Position numbers and translations under genes: made by a program. From Flavobacterium agri (GTDB taxonomy: Bacteria > Bacteroidota > Bacteroidia > Flavobacteriales > Flavobacteriaceae), in NCBI RefSeq assembly GCF_013401995.1, contig NZ_JACBJI010000008.1, forward strand, positions 67,886 through 131,885: a stretch of DNA of 64,000 nucleotides, read 5' to 3'. Positions 50,727-59,114 of the stretch are shown in pieces (the first letter of the stretch is position 1; each line of letters starts with the position of its first letter). The notes below the pieces were generated by a model that was not told the origin of the DNA, searched no databases, and saw nothing but the letters and a program-made list of their open reading frames with translations.

Positions 50727-51782
50727 ATGAAGAAATTATTACTCTTATCGGCTCTTTTTATAACGTCACTGATTTTTGCCCAGATTCCGCAAGGCATTTC
50801 ATATCAAGCCATCGCGCTTAACGGTTCGGGCAATGCGGTCGCGAATTCGAACGTCGGATTGCGACTTTCCGTGTTGAACACATCGGCGACCGGAACGGTC
50901 CTTTATACCGAAACGCACACGAAAATGACGAACGCCCAAGGTCTGTTCAACCTCGTCATCGGCCAAGGAACGCCAACAACGGGAACGTTCGCCGGAATCA
51001 CTTGGGCAAACGGTTCGAAATTCCTCAAAGTGGAAATGGACGCAGCCGGCGGAACGAACTACACGCTTGTCGGAACAACCCAATTGCTTTCAGTTCCTTA
51101 CGCGATGGCAGCCGGAACATTAGCGGGTGCAACAGCTGGAAATTCCCTTGCCGACGTGGTTCAGGAAAGCCAGTACACGAACTTCGGTTTCATAGATTAC
51201 AGCGCCAACAAAGCCTACGTGTTCAATGCCATGACGGGAACTTGGTCGAACCAGCCCTATTCGGCCTCGGAATCTCCTGAAATGACCGCTACCGAGGGCA
51301 ATTTCGCCTTTGTAGACTACACAGCCCACAAAGCCTATGCGTTCAGCGGAGCTGCGGGTACTTGGAGCAGCCAGACGTTTTCGGCTTCGGCATCTCCGAG
51401 CATAACGTTGTCGAAAGGAAATTTCGGTTTTATAGATTACGACGGTGCCAAAGTTTATGTTTTCAATTCGAAAACAGGAACCTGGAGCAACCAACCGTTC
51501 AATGCGAGCGCTTCTCCGGAGCTTTCGGGAAACTACGGTGCGTTCGGTTTTGTAGATTACAGTGCGAACAAGGCCTACGCTTTCAGCGCCAAAACCGGAA
51601 CTTGGGCAAACCAATCGTTCAACGCGTCTTCTTCGCCGGAGTTGTTGGTCGGAATCGGAAGTTTTGCGTTTTTGGATTACTCCGACAACAAGGCCTATGT
51701 TTTCAACGCGGCAACGGCTACCTGGGTTTCCCAAACCTTCAACGGAAGTTCATCACCCGACCTTTCGCAATCGGACAACTAA
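50727..51782 (+). CDS. Exported protein with conserved N-terminal module and five 40-residue repeats
   Basis: 351 residues. Signal peptide 1-19 (ending Leu-Ile-Phe-Ala-Gln). Residues 20-130 form a module common at the N-terminus of Bacteroidota surface proteins (Pro-Gln-Gly-Ile-Ser-Tyr-Gln-Ala-Ile-Ala ... Leu-Ser-Val-Pro-Tyr-Ala-Met-Ala-Ala), normally followed by collagen-like or tail-fibre-like parts. Here residues 152-351 are five repeats of exactly 40 residues: Phe-x-Asp-Tyr, Ala-Tyr-x-Phe, Gly-Thr-Trp-x-x-Gln and Ser-Pro. It has no recognised sorting domain. The repeats could be blades of a small beta-propeller (inference). Coupled behind the short T9SS type A gene, which may be its partner. 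Confidence 0.75.
   Translation: MKKLLLLSALFITSLIFAQIPQGISYQAIALNGSGNAVANSNVGLRLSVLNTSATGTVLYTETHTKMTNAQGLFNLVIGQGTPTTGTFAGITWANGSKFLKVEMDAAGGTNYTLVGTTQLLSVPYAMAAGTLAGATAGNSLADVVQESQYTNFGFIDYSANKAYVFNAMTGTWSNQPYSASESPEMTATEGNFAFVDYTAHKAYAFSGAAGTWSSQTFSASASPSITLSKGNFGFIDYDGAKVYVFNSKTGTWSNQPFNASASPELSGNYGAFGFVDYSANKAYAFSAKTGTWANQSFNASSSPELLVGIGSFAFLDYSDNKAYVFNAATATWVSQTFNGSSSPDLSQSDN
51180..51779 (+). repeat. Five 120-bp repeats in the exported-protein gene
   Basis: Five exact-length 120-bp units in frame, encoding Phe-(Gly/Ala)-Phe-x-Asp-Tyr ... Ala-Tyr-x-Phe ... Gly-Thr-Trp ... Gln ... Ser-Pro. Conserved at protein level more than at DNA level. Confidence 0.85.
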
Positions 51783-51797
51783 AAAACATCCGCAATA

Positions 51798-51827
51798 AAA
51801 AACCCGCCTCGAAAGAAGCGGGTTTTT
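51798..51827. terminator. Bidirectional terminator
   Basis: AAAAACCCGC / GCGGGTTTTT stem between the five-repeat gene and the convergent glutamine synthetase gene. Confidence 0.9.
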
Positions 51828-51846
51828 ATTTGGAACGATTTGTCGA

Positions 51847-54036
51847 TTAACGCGTAAACAACAATTCGCGGTATTTGGTAAGTGTCCAGGTTTCGTCGTC
51901 TACCAAAAGCTCAAGCTTGTCGCAATGCTCGCGGATGATGTCGAAATACGGCTTCACTTTGTCGCAATACGCAGCCGCAGTTTTCTCGGCACTTGTAAGG
52001 TTGTTGGCCTTCTTGCGCTCTTCGGTCATCGCTTCTACATTAGTGTTGATGCCTTCGATATGCGCAGAGATTTCTTTGATCAGCACGATTTGCTCTTTCG
52101 CGATTTTCTCGAAGTCTTTTCCGAAGATTTCCTTCAAACCTTTGACGTTCTCGATCAACGTGTTCTGGTATTTGATCGCGGTCGGGATGACGTGGTTGCG
52201 GGCGATGTCGCCCAAAACGCGTCCTTCGATCTGGATTTTTTTAGTGTATTCCTCAACCTCGATTTCGTAACGCGCTTCTACTTCTACATGGTTCATGACG
52301 CCAAGGCTTTCGAAAAGCTCCATCGCTTTTTTGGAAACTTTCGCTTTCAACGCTTCCGGAGTCGTTTTGTGGTTGGAAAGCTTGCGTTTTGCAGCTTCTT
52401 TCTGCCAGTCGTCGCTGTATCCGTCGCCTTCGAAAAGGATGGCTTTGGTTTGCTTGATGTACTCGCGGAGTACGTTGAAGATCGCTTCGTCTTTCTTCAA
52501 ACCTTTGCTGTCGATCAATGCATCTACCTCCTTCTTGAAGTCGATAAGCTGTTTGGCGACGATAGAGTTCAAAGTCGTCATCGAAACGGCGCAGTTTGCA
52601 GACGAACCTACGGCGCGGAATTCGAATTTGTTTCCTGTAAACGCGAACGGAGACGTACGGTTACGGTCTGTATTGTCTAGCAAGACGTCTGGAATTTTAC
52701 CGACTACGTTGAGTTTAAGATCGGTTTTTTCTTCCGGAGACAATTTTCCGTTGGTGACGTCTTCAAGTTGTTCCAACACTCTTGTCAACTGTTGTCCGAT
52801 GAATACCGAAATGATCGCAGGCGGCGCTTCGTTCGCTCCCAAACGGTGATCGTTAGAAGCCGACGCGATAGAAGCACGCATCAATTCTTCGTATGTGTAA
52901 ACCGCTTTGATCGTGTTGATGAAGAACGTAAGGAACTGCAAGTTGCTCATAGGCGTTTTGCCCGGAGCCAAAAGGTTCACGCCTGTATCGGTTGCCAACG
53001 ACCAGTTGTTGTGTTTCCCTGATCCGTTGACGCCTTTGAACGGTTTTTCGTGGAAAAGCACTTTGAAGAAATGACGCTCGGCCACTTTTTGCATCACGTC
53101 CATAAGAAGTGAGTTGTGGTCTACCGCCAAGTTGGTTTCCTCAAAGATCGGTGCAAGCTCGAATTGGTTCGGCGCTACTTCGTTGTGACGCGTTTTTACC
53201 GGAATTCCAAGCAACATACACTCGTTTTCAAGGTCGCGCATATAGTTAAGGACGCGTGTCGGGATTGATCCGAAATAGTGGTCTTCCAATTGCTGTCCTT
53301 TTGCCGAAGCATGCCCAAGCAAGGTTCTTCCCGTCAACAAAATGTCCGGGCGTGAAGCCGCCAAAGCCGCATCGATAAGGAAATATTCCTGCTCCCAACC
53401 CAAAGTCGGGGTTACTTTCTTTACATTTTTGTCGAAGTATTTGGCCACTTCGGTAGCCGCATCGTCGATTGCGCTCAACGCACGCAAAAGCGGCGCTTTG
53501 TTATCCAGGGCTTCACCTGTGTACGAAACGAATACGGTTGGGATACACAGTGTAGTTCCGAAGATGAAAGCTGGTGAAGTTGGGTCCCAAGCCGTATAAC
53601 CACGGGCTTCGAACGTATTGCGGATTCCTCCGTTCGGGAAAGAAGACGCATCTGGTTCTTGTTGTACGAGTTGGCTTCCGCCAAATTTCTCTACCGGATC
53701 AGATCCGTCGAAAGAAGTTTCGAAGAACGCATCGTGTTTTTCTGCAGTCGCGCCCGTAAGCGGTTGGAACCAGTGTGTGTAGTGCGTAACACCTTTGGCA
53801 AGCGCCCACTCTTTCATCCCCATCGCGATGTAATCGGCGAGTTTGCGGTCAATTTTTGTTCCGTGCTGCACGGCGCTTTGTACGGCTTTGTAGGCTTCCG
53901 GCGTAAGGAATTGACGCATCGCCTTGTCGTTGAACACATTGCTGCCAAAAATGATCGATTTTTTGTCCAGCTCTTTTACCTCAACAGCTTTTCTGTTCGC
54001 TGTTTCCTTCAAAGATTGAAAACGGAAAGTTGACAT
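51847..54036 (-). CDS. glnN: Glutamine synthetase type III
   Basis: 729 residues, the length of GSIII (about 700-730), against 470 for GSI. It makes glutamine from glutamate, ammonia and ATP as a dodecamer. Marks: Phe-Asn-Asp-Lys-Ala-Met-Arg near 35, Gly-Trp-Glu-Gln-Glu-Tyr-Phe-Leu-Ile-Asp near 215, Lys-Thr-Arg-His-Asn-Glu-Val-Ala-Pro-Asn-Gln-Phe-Glu near 280-292 and Ser-Gly-Lys-His-Asn-Asn-Trp-Ser near 340. Common in Bacteroidota. Its promoter faces a gap filled with repeat element C, so repeats lie directly upstream of a nitrogen gene. Confidence 0.96.
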   Translation of the reverse strand: MSTFRFQSLKETANRKAVEVKELDKKSIIFGSNVFNDKAMRQFLTPEAYKAVQSAVQHGTKIDRKLADYIAMGMKEWALAKGVTHYTHWFQPLTGATAEKHDAFFETSFDGSDPVEKFGGSQLVQQEPDASSFPNGGIRNTFEARGYTAWDPTSPAFIFGTTLCIPTVFVSYTGEALDNKAPLLRALSAIDDAATEVAKYFDKNVKKVTPTLGWEQEYFLIDAALAASRPDILLTGRTLLGHASAKGQQLEDHYFGSIPTRVLNYMRDLENECMLLGIPVKTRHNEVAPNQFELAPIFEETNLAVDHNSLLMDVMQKVAERHFFKVLFHEKPFKGVNGSGKHNNWSLATDTGVNLLAPGKTPMSNLQFLTFFINTIKAVYTYEELMRASIASASNDHRLGANEAPPAIISVFIGQQLTRVLEQLEDVTNGKLSPEEKTDLKLNVVGKIPDVLLDNTDRNRTSPFAFTGNKFEFRAVGSSANCAVSMTTLNSIVAKQLIDFKKEVDALIDSKGLKKDEAIFNVLREYIKQTKAILFEGDGYSDDWQKEAAKRKLSNHKTTPEALKAKVSKKAMELFESLGVMNHVEVEARYEIEVEEYTKKIQIEGRVLGDIARNHVIPTAIKYQNTLIENVKGLKEIFGKDFEKIAKEQIVLIKEISAHIEGINTNVEAMTEERKKANNLTSAEKTAAAYCDKVKPYFDIIREHCDKLELLVDDETWTLTKYRELLFTR

Positions 54037-54076
54037 AAGTTATGTTTTAAAGTATTAAACCCTAATTAATTTGGTG

Positions 54077-54084
54077 CAAATATA
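54077..54084 (-). promoter_or_regulatory. -7 element of the glutamine synthetase promoter
   Basis: Reads TATATTTG on the minus strand, exact TAnnTTTG, 40 nt before the ATG; a TTG lies 24 nt further upstream. Confidence 0.6.
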
Positions 54085-54186
54085 GATGATTTTTGATTCT
54101 AAAAAACACAATACCCTATTTTAAGAGGGGTGATTTTGAAAATTTATCAACATTTGATGTTTTACCCCTATTTTTTTGACAATGGA

Positions 54187-54378
54187 TGATAGACGGATAG
54201 ATAATAGACACACTCCAGACTCGGTTTCAGCATTTGTGGACGTAGTTGGATTTTCCGTCAATTGGATTATTATAGATTTTCGTCAATCGGACGTCTTTCA
54301 TCTTTTAGTCTTTCATCTTTTAGTCTTTCATCTATCCGTCTATTATCTATAAGTCTATTATCTATAAGTCTTTCATCC
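54187..54378. repeat. Repeat element C with 15-bp word array
   Basis: Left end 54187-54209 matches the inverted terminus of elements A and B (AGACGGATAGATAATAGAC). The interior is different. From 54293 the right end is an array of 15-bp words: GTCTTTCATCTTTTA twice, GTCTTTCATCTATCC, GTCTATTATCTATAA twice, then a partial GTCTTTCATCC to 54378. It fills half of the 442-nt gap between glnN and the YtxH-like gene; the rest holds the glnN promoter and AT-rich sequence. Confidence 0.8.
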
Positions 54379-54478
54379 GTCTCTTAACGTTAATTAACTT
54401 AAAGCTCTCACAACATCCTTTTACTCCTATTTTTTAATAGGTACTTTTAGAAGATAACACAACCTAAATTCATATATC

Positions 54479-54748
54479 ATGAACAAAAAAGCCATCATAG
54501 CGGGCGTAGCGATCGGGGTCGCCGCCTTGACCGCGGCAGGCATCATAGCGTACCGCAACCGTTCCAAAAAAGCCAAAATGAAAGATACGGCCGGTGATTA
54601 TGCCGATAAATTCAAAAGCAAGCTCAGCAGCCTTGAGCGCAAAGCCAAAAAAGAATACGCCCAGATCGTCGAGGACGGAGAGGAATTCGCCAATCGAGCG
54701 AAAGAACGGGCTACCCAATGGGCAAACAAGGCCGGAGCCAATTTATAA
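54479..54748 (+). CDS. YtxH-like small membrane protein
   Basis: 89 residues. One N-terminal membrane helix (about 5-24, Ala/Ile/Gly-rich with a Tyr-Arg-Asn-Arg stop), then a soluble amphipathic helix with Lys/Glu repeats (Ser-Lys-Leu-Ser-Ser-Leu-Glu-Arg-Lys-Ala-Lys-Lys-Glu). This is the general layout of YtxH and related stress-associated membrane proteins; the match is by architecture, not strong sequence. It stands alone with a terminator behind, just downstream of element C. Confidence 0.7.
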   Translation: MNKKAIIAGVAIGVAALTAAGIIAYRNRSKKAKMKDTAGDYADKFKSKLSSLERKAKKEYAQIVEDGEEFANRAKERATQWANKAGANL

Positions 54749-54752
54749 GAAG

Positions 54753-54776
54753 ACGACCTTTCGGGGTCGTTTTTTG
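54753..54776 (+). terminator. Terminator of the YtxH-like gene
   Basis: ACGACC / GGTCGT stem with a TTTCGG loop and T-run. Confidence 0.9.
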
Positions 54777-54886
54777 TTTTTTAGCGATTTCCTTCACACA
54801 TAATGTTGCAACGAAACCTCGCGAATCGTGTAATGGGATTGGCCGTTTTTGAAGGAAATTTGAAAACCTCAAAATGTGGGAAAAAT

Positions 54887-55897
54887 ATGAATGTCGTCAA
54901 ACATGGATTGGTACTTGAAAAACGCGATCTCGCCTTTGAGATCGAAGGCGTGCTCAATCCTGCCGTGATTGTCGAAAACGGAAAAATCCACATGTTTTAC
55001 CGCGCCGTCGCTTTGGGTAACCGATCGACTTTAGGCTATTGCACGTTCGCCAATCCGTTGGAAGTTGATTATCGCATGGACAAACCTTGCGTCGTACCCG
55101 AATTCGATTATGAAAAACACGGCGTCGAAGATCCGCGCATCGTAAAAATCGACGACACCTATTATTTGTCGTATTGCGGTTACGACGGCAAGCATGCTTT
55201 CGGATGTGTCGCGACCTCATCCGATATGAAGAAATTTCACAAACACGGCATCATCGTCCCGAAATATCGCGCGGGTTTCTTGCGAAGCGGTTTGGCTTCT
55301 CAGCGCGAAGGATTGAACATCAAATATTTTCAGCCCGTTTCGGGCGACGATCAATATGTTTGGGACAAAAACGTGGTATTTTTTCCGCGTCGGCTAAACG
55401 GAAAATTGACGTTCCTGCATCGCATCCGTCCCGGAATGCAAATGGTTCAGGTCGATTCTTTAGACGAAATCGGCGAAAAATTCTGGGAAAAATATCTGTC
55501 GGAGCTCAAGAAGAACATCGTACTGGATCCGAAATACGCCCATGAACTAAGCTATATCGGCAACGGCGCGCCTCCTATAGAAACCGCCGATGGCTGGCTG
55601 TTGATTTACCACGGCGTGCACGATACCGTAGAAGGTTATATGTATGTAGCCTGTGCCGCGTTGCTCGACCTCGACGATCCTACAAAGGAAATCGCGCGTT
55701 TGCCACATGCGCTTTTCTATCCCGATAAGGAATGGGAACTCAAAGGCTATGTCGATTACGTCACGTTCCCGACCGGAACGGCCGTTGTAGACGACACTTT
55801 ATATATGTATTACGGAGCGGCCGACGAACGCATCGCCTGCGCTTCGGTCAAACTTGAAGAATTGCTTTTAGAACTCAAAAAATACCGAATCCAATAG
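54887..55897 (+). CDS. Glycoside hydrolase family 130 (beta-mannooligosaccharide phosphorylase type)
   Basis: 336 residues from ATG 54887; the frame is open from 54803 but the conserved start is here (Lys-His-Gly-Leu-Val-Leu-Glu). GH130 enzymes are five-bladed propellers that phosphorolyse beta-mannosidic bonds to mannose 1-phosphate. Marks: Asn-Pro-Ala-Val-Ile near 25, Met-Phe-Tyr-Arg-Ala, Val-Glu-Asp-Pro-Arg-Ile-Val near 83, and Gly-Ala-Pro-Pro-Ile-Glu-Thr near 225. Cytoplasmic, no signal peptide. The next gene, 55 nt on, is a glycosyltransferase, so synthesis and breakdown of a mannose-containing glucan-like or mannan chain may be paired. Confidence 0.87.
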   Translation: MNVVKHGLVLEKRDLAFEIEGVLNPAVIVENGKIHMFYRAVALGNRSTLGYCTFANPLEVDYRMDKPCVVPEFDYEKHGVEDPRIVKIDDTYYLSYCGYDGKHAFGCVATSSDMKKFHKHGIIVPKYRAGFLRSGLASQREGLNIKYFQPVSGDDQYVWDKNVVFFPRRLNGKLTFLHRIRPGMQMVQVDSLDEIGEKFWEKYLSELKKNIVLDPKYAHELSYIGNGAPPIETADGWLLIYHGVHDTVEGYMYVACAALLDLDDPTKEIARLPHALFYPDKEWELKGYVDYVTFPTGTAVVDDTLYMYYGAADERIACASVKLEELLLELKKYRIQ

Positions 55898-55952
55898 AAT
55901 ATAAATGAACGACTGAACAAACGACAACTACAAACCAACAACTCAACTAAAA

Positions 55953-58319
55953 ATGGAAACTGCGAATATGCTCAACAAAGGGAACATGAAATTCCCGTTC
56001 TATCTGCCACAGGATTTTTTTCTCGAAAGCAAAAAGACGCGAAAGGACGACGTACTGCCCGAAATCCTTTTCCTGACGACATTCCCGCCAAGGCAATGCG
56101 GCATCGCGACCTATTCGGAAGATTTGATCAAAGCGATGGAAAAGCAGTTCGTGTATTCGTTCGATGTCAAGGTGTGCGCGCTCGAAACCGATAAGGAACA
56201 ACATTCCTACGAAGATCCTCGCGTAAAATTCATTCTCAACACGTCCGATGAAAAGTCGTATCAGCACCTTGTTTCGCGAATCAATGCCGACCACAACATC
56301 AAGGTCACTTTAATCCAACATGAATTTGGATTGTTCACGGATAACATCCCGGCATTCAACCAATTTCTGACCGACGTGAAAAAACCGGTCGTCCTGGTTT
56401 TCCACACGGTTTTGCCGCGCCCCGATGAAGCGTTCAAAGCCAACGTCCAACATATTCTGGATACGGTCGACGGCATCATCGTCATGACCGACGACGCTGC
56501 CGAAATCCTGACGCGCGATTACACCGTTTCACGCGACAAAATCACCGTGATCCCGCACGGAACGCACTTGGTACCGCATCTTGACAAATCGGTTCTCAAA
56601 AAGAAATACGACATTGGTGAGCGCACCGTTTTGTCTACGTTCGGATTATTGAGTTCTGGAAAATCGATAGAAACCACATTGGATGCATTGCCTACGATCG
56701 TCAAGACGACGCCTGATGTGTTGTTTTTAATCATCGGAAAAACGCACCCGACCGTGGTTTTGAATGAAGGCGAACAGTATCGAGAGATACTTCAACAAAA
56801 AATTGCCGACCTGAATCTTGAGAACAATGTCCGATTCGTAAATGAATACTTGCCTCTCGACACATTACTTGAATATCTGCAATTGACCGATATTTACCTG
56901 TTCACTTCGAAAGACCCGAATCAGGCCGTAAGCGGAACGTTTTCGTATGCGCTCAGTTGTGGATGTCCGGTCGTTTCCACGCCGATTCCGCACGCCAAGG
57001 AATTCCTTTCGGACAATGCCGGACTCGTATTCGATTTCGGGAATTCGCAACAGTTGGCCGAAGCCGTGAACCGATTGATTTTCGACGTCGAATTGCGCCA
57101 GACAATCATTTCGAACGGATTGCATAAGATTACGGGCACGGCTTGGGAAAATTCGGCCGTGAAGCATGCGCGCTTCCTTCAGAAAATTGCTAAAGACGAT
57201 CTCGAACTACATTACCGCAACCCGAAAGTGAACCTTGACCACATCAAGAAAATGACGACCGATTTCGGTATGCTGCAGTTTTCGAAACTCAATCAGCCCG
57301 ACATCAATTCGGGTTATACGATAGACGACAACGCACGCGCGCTTATCGCGTTGTGCCAACATTACAAGTTCCGCCGCGATACGGCCGATTTGAGATACAT
57401 CGGCATTTACCTGAATTTCATAGCGTATTGCGAACGCGCCGACGAGCTGTTCATGAACTATGTCGATTTCAACATGAACTTCACCGACCAAAACCATAAC
57501 GAAAACCTAGAAGATTCCACGGGACGTGCGCTTTGGGCTTTGGGTTATGTGATTTCGTTGTCGAATATCCTTCCGAAAGAATTCATCTCGAAAGCGACCG
57601 AAATTTTCGAACGCGCCATACTTTGCGCCCACAAGACGCATTCACCGCGCTCGATGGCGTTTATGATCAAAGGGTTGTATTATTACAACAGACGCGTCAA
57701 GAGTGAGGACACGGCAGGAATCGTCGGATTGCTAGCGAATCGGTTGGTGCAATTGTACAGGCATTCGGCTTCATCCGACTGGGCTTGGTTCGAAGGTTAT
57801 CTCACGTATGCGAACAGCGTGCTTCCGGAATCGTTGCTGTGCGCTTTTTCGATTACGGGAAACGAGGTTTACAAAGACATCGCGAAGAAATCCTTCGACT
57901 TTCTTTTAGACAAGACGTTCTGTGAAGAAGGCATCAAAGTGATTTCGAACCGAAGCTGGCATTTCAAGGGCGAAGTGTGCGAGGAATACGGTGAGCAGCC
58001 TATAGACGTGGCGTATACCGTGATCACGCTGCGCAAATTCCACGACATTTTCAAGGACCGCAAATATCTGGTGAAGATGGAAATGGCCTTCAATTGGTTC
58101 TTGGGCAACAACCACTTGCAGCAAATCATCTACAACCCTTGCACGGGCGGTTGTTTCGACGGTTTGGAAGAACACAACGTGAACCTCAACCAAGGTGCCG
58201 AATCTACCGTGAGCTATCTGATGGCGCGCATGATGATCGACAAGTATTTCGGAAATGAGAATGAGTTGTACCACCGCAGGAAATCGCGTTCGTATAAAGA
58301 CAAACTCACCATGAACTAA
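55953..58319 (+). CDS. Family 4 glycosyltransferase fused to a helical toroid-like domain
   Basis: 788 residues. Residues 35-400 are a GT4 domain (GT-B fold): Thr-Thr-Phe-Pro-Pro-Arg-Gln-Cys-Gly-Ile-Ala-Thr-Tyr near 42, Pro-His-Gly-Thr near 200, Ser-Cys-Gly-Cys-Pro-Val-Val-Ser near 330. Residues 410-775 look like an (alpha/alpha)6-type helical domain (Tyr-Thr-Ile-Asp-Asp-Asn-Ala-Arg-Ala, Asp-Ser-Thr-Gly-Arg-Ala-Leu-Trp-Ala-Leu-Gly, Asn-Gln-Gly-Ala-Glu-Ser-Thr-Val-Ser), of the kind used by hydrolases or epimerases. The fusion suggests a polymerase with its own processing module (inference). Upstream GH130 gene is likely cotranscribed. Confidence 0.85.
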   Translation: METANMLNKGNMKFPFYLPQDFFLESKKTRKDDVLPEILFLTTFPPRQCGIATYSEDLIKAMEKQFVYSFDVKVCALETDKEQHSYEDPRVKFILNTSDEKSYQHLVSRINADHNIKVTLIQHEFGLFTDNIPAFNQFLTDVKKPVVLVFHTVLPRPDEAFKANVQHILDTVDGIIVMTDDAAEILTRDYTVSRDKITVIPHGTHLVPHLDKSVLKKKYDIGERTVLSTFGLLSSGKSIETTLDALPTIVKTTPDVLFLIIGKTHPTVVLNEGEQYREILQQKIADLNLENNVRFVNEYLPLDTLLEYLQLTDIYLFTSKDPNQAVSGTFSYALSCGCPVVSTPIPHAKEFLSDNAGLVFDFGNSQQLAEAVNRLIFDVELRQTIISNGLHKITGTAWENSAVKHARFLQKIAKDDLELHYRNPKVNLDHIKKMTTDFGMLQFSKLNQPDINSGYTIDDNARALIALCQHYKFRRDTADLRYIGIYLNFIAYCERADELFMNYVDFNMNFTDQNHNENLEDSTGRALWALGYVISLSNILPKEFISKATEIFERAILCAHKTHSPRSMAFMIKGLYYYNRRVKSEDTAGIVGLLANRLVQLYRHSASSDWAWFEGYLTYANSVLPESLLCAFSITGNEVYKDIAKKSFDFLLDKTFCEEGIKVISNRSWHFKGEVCEEYGEQPIDVAYTVITLRKFHDIFKDRKYLVKMEMAFNWFLGNNHLQQIIYNPCTGGCFDGLEEHNVNLNQGAESTVSYLMARMMIDKYFGNENELYHRRKSRSYKDKLTMN

Positions 58320-58325
58320 ATAAAA

Positions 58326-58352
58326 AAAAGAGCCCGTAAGCTCTCTTTCTTT
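58326..58352. terminator. Terminator between glycosyltransferase and collagen-like lipoprotein genes
   Basis: AGAGC / GCTCT stem in an A-rich then T-rich context; works on both strands but is weak. Confidence 0.65.
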
Positions 58353-58371
58353 TTACACCTAATTTTAATTA

Positions 58372-58905
58372 TCACGATTTCACTTTTGGTTGCAAAGTCA
58401 CGATTTTACTTTCGTCTATGCTGTACGCTTTGATGACGGCTTTGTAATCGTTAAGATCGACTTTGGCCGATGATTTGGCGAATTGCCCAGGAATCACGAC
58501 GATTCTAAAAACTTGGTCAAGCCTAAAATTAGCATTGATGCCGCCAAGGTCGAAACCGTCCATAACAATATTGACATCATATCTTGTATGGTCGAAACTA
58601 TACATAAAATCTAGGGTTCCATCGTCAAAGTAATAGGATTCCGGAAGCGGCTTCCAAACATCCGTTCCGTCGGGCAAGACACCACTCAAGCGATAAACCA
58701 GCACATGATCGGATTCCAAAAATGTAATCGGAAAGTCATAAAATACTCCGAAATCTCCCGATGCGGTAAAGTCTACAGGTGGCGTTTCATATACATAGGC
58801 TTCTTCACCATCTTGTCCCGGAGGCCCTTGAGGTCCCGGATCGCCTTCACATCCGGTAAGTGCAGTTATTCCGACAATAGCAAATAGATAAAGTAACTTT
58901 TTCAT
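58372..58905 (-). CDS. Lipoprotein with short collagen-like segment
   Basis: 177 residues. Lipobox Ala-Leu-Thr-Gly-Cys near 15-19. Directly after it come four Gly-X-Y triplets (Gly-Asp-Pro-Gly-Pro-Gln-Gly-Pro-Pro-Gly-Gln-Asp-Gly), a miniature collagen-like stretch often found as a linker in Bacteroidota lipoproteins. The remaining 140 residues form a beta-rich domain without a recognised family (Phe-Asp-His-Thr-Arg-Tyr-Asp-Val-Asn-Ile). Anchored in the outer membrane or facing the periplasm. Stands alone, with a one-mismatch -7 (TATTTTTA) about 30 nt upstream. Confidence 0.75.
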   Translation of the reverse strand: MKKLLYLFAIVGITALTGCEGDPGPQGPPGQDGEEAYVYETPPVDFTASGDFGVFYDFPITFLESDHVLVYRLSGVLPDGTDVWKPLPESYYFDDGTLDFMYSFDHTRYDVNIVMDGFDLGGINANFRLDQVFRIVVIPGQFAKSSAKVDLNDYKAVIKAYSIDESKIVTLQPKVKS

Positions 58906-59102
58906 GATTTATAGATTTAGATTGTTTTCTAAAAATACGCCATTCATAAACCGTACCAAAAAATAAAACGTTAGAGGAATGGTAATTTTTTAGACACGCT
59001 GTGCTTTGGACACGCCTGCGGCTTTAGACTTCCAGACCGATAAACCACCAAACGATCAATCTAACGGAAATCACTCCTAAAGCGAAGCGTATCCAAAAAA
59101 AC

Positions 59103-59110
59103 TATCTTTG
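59103..59110 (+). promoter_or_regulatory. -7 element of the DUF1543 gene, possibly leaderless
   Basis: TATCTTTG, exact TAnnTTTG, only four bases before the ATG at 59115. No clear -33. The gap before it (58906-59102) shows nothing else I can name. Confidence 0.6.
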
Positions 59111-59114
59111 CCGC

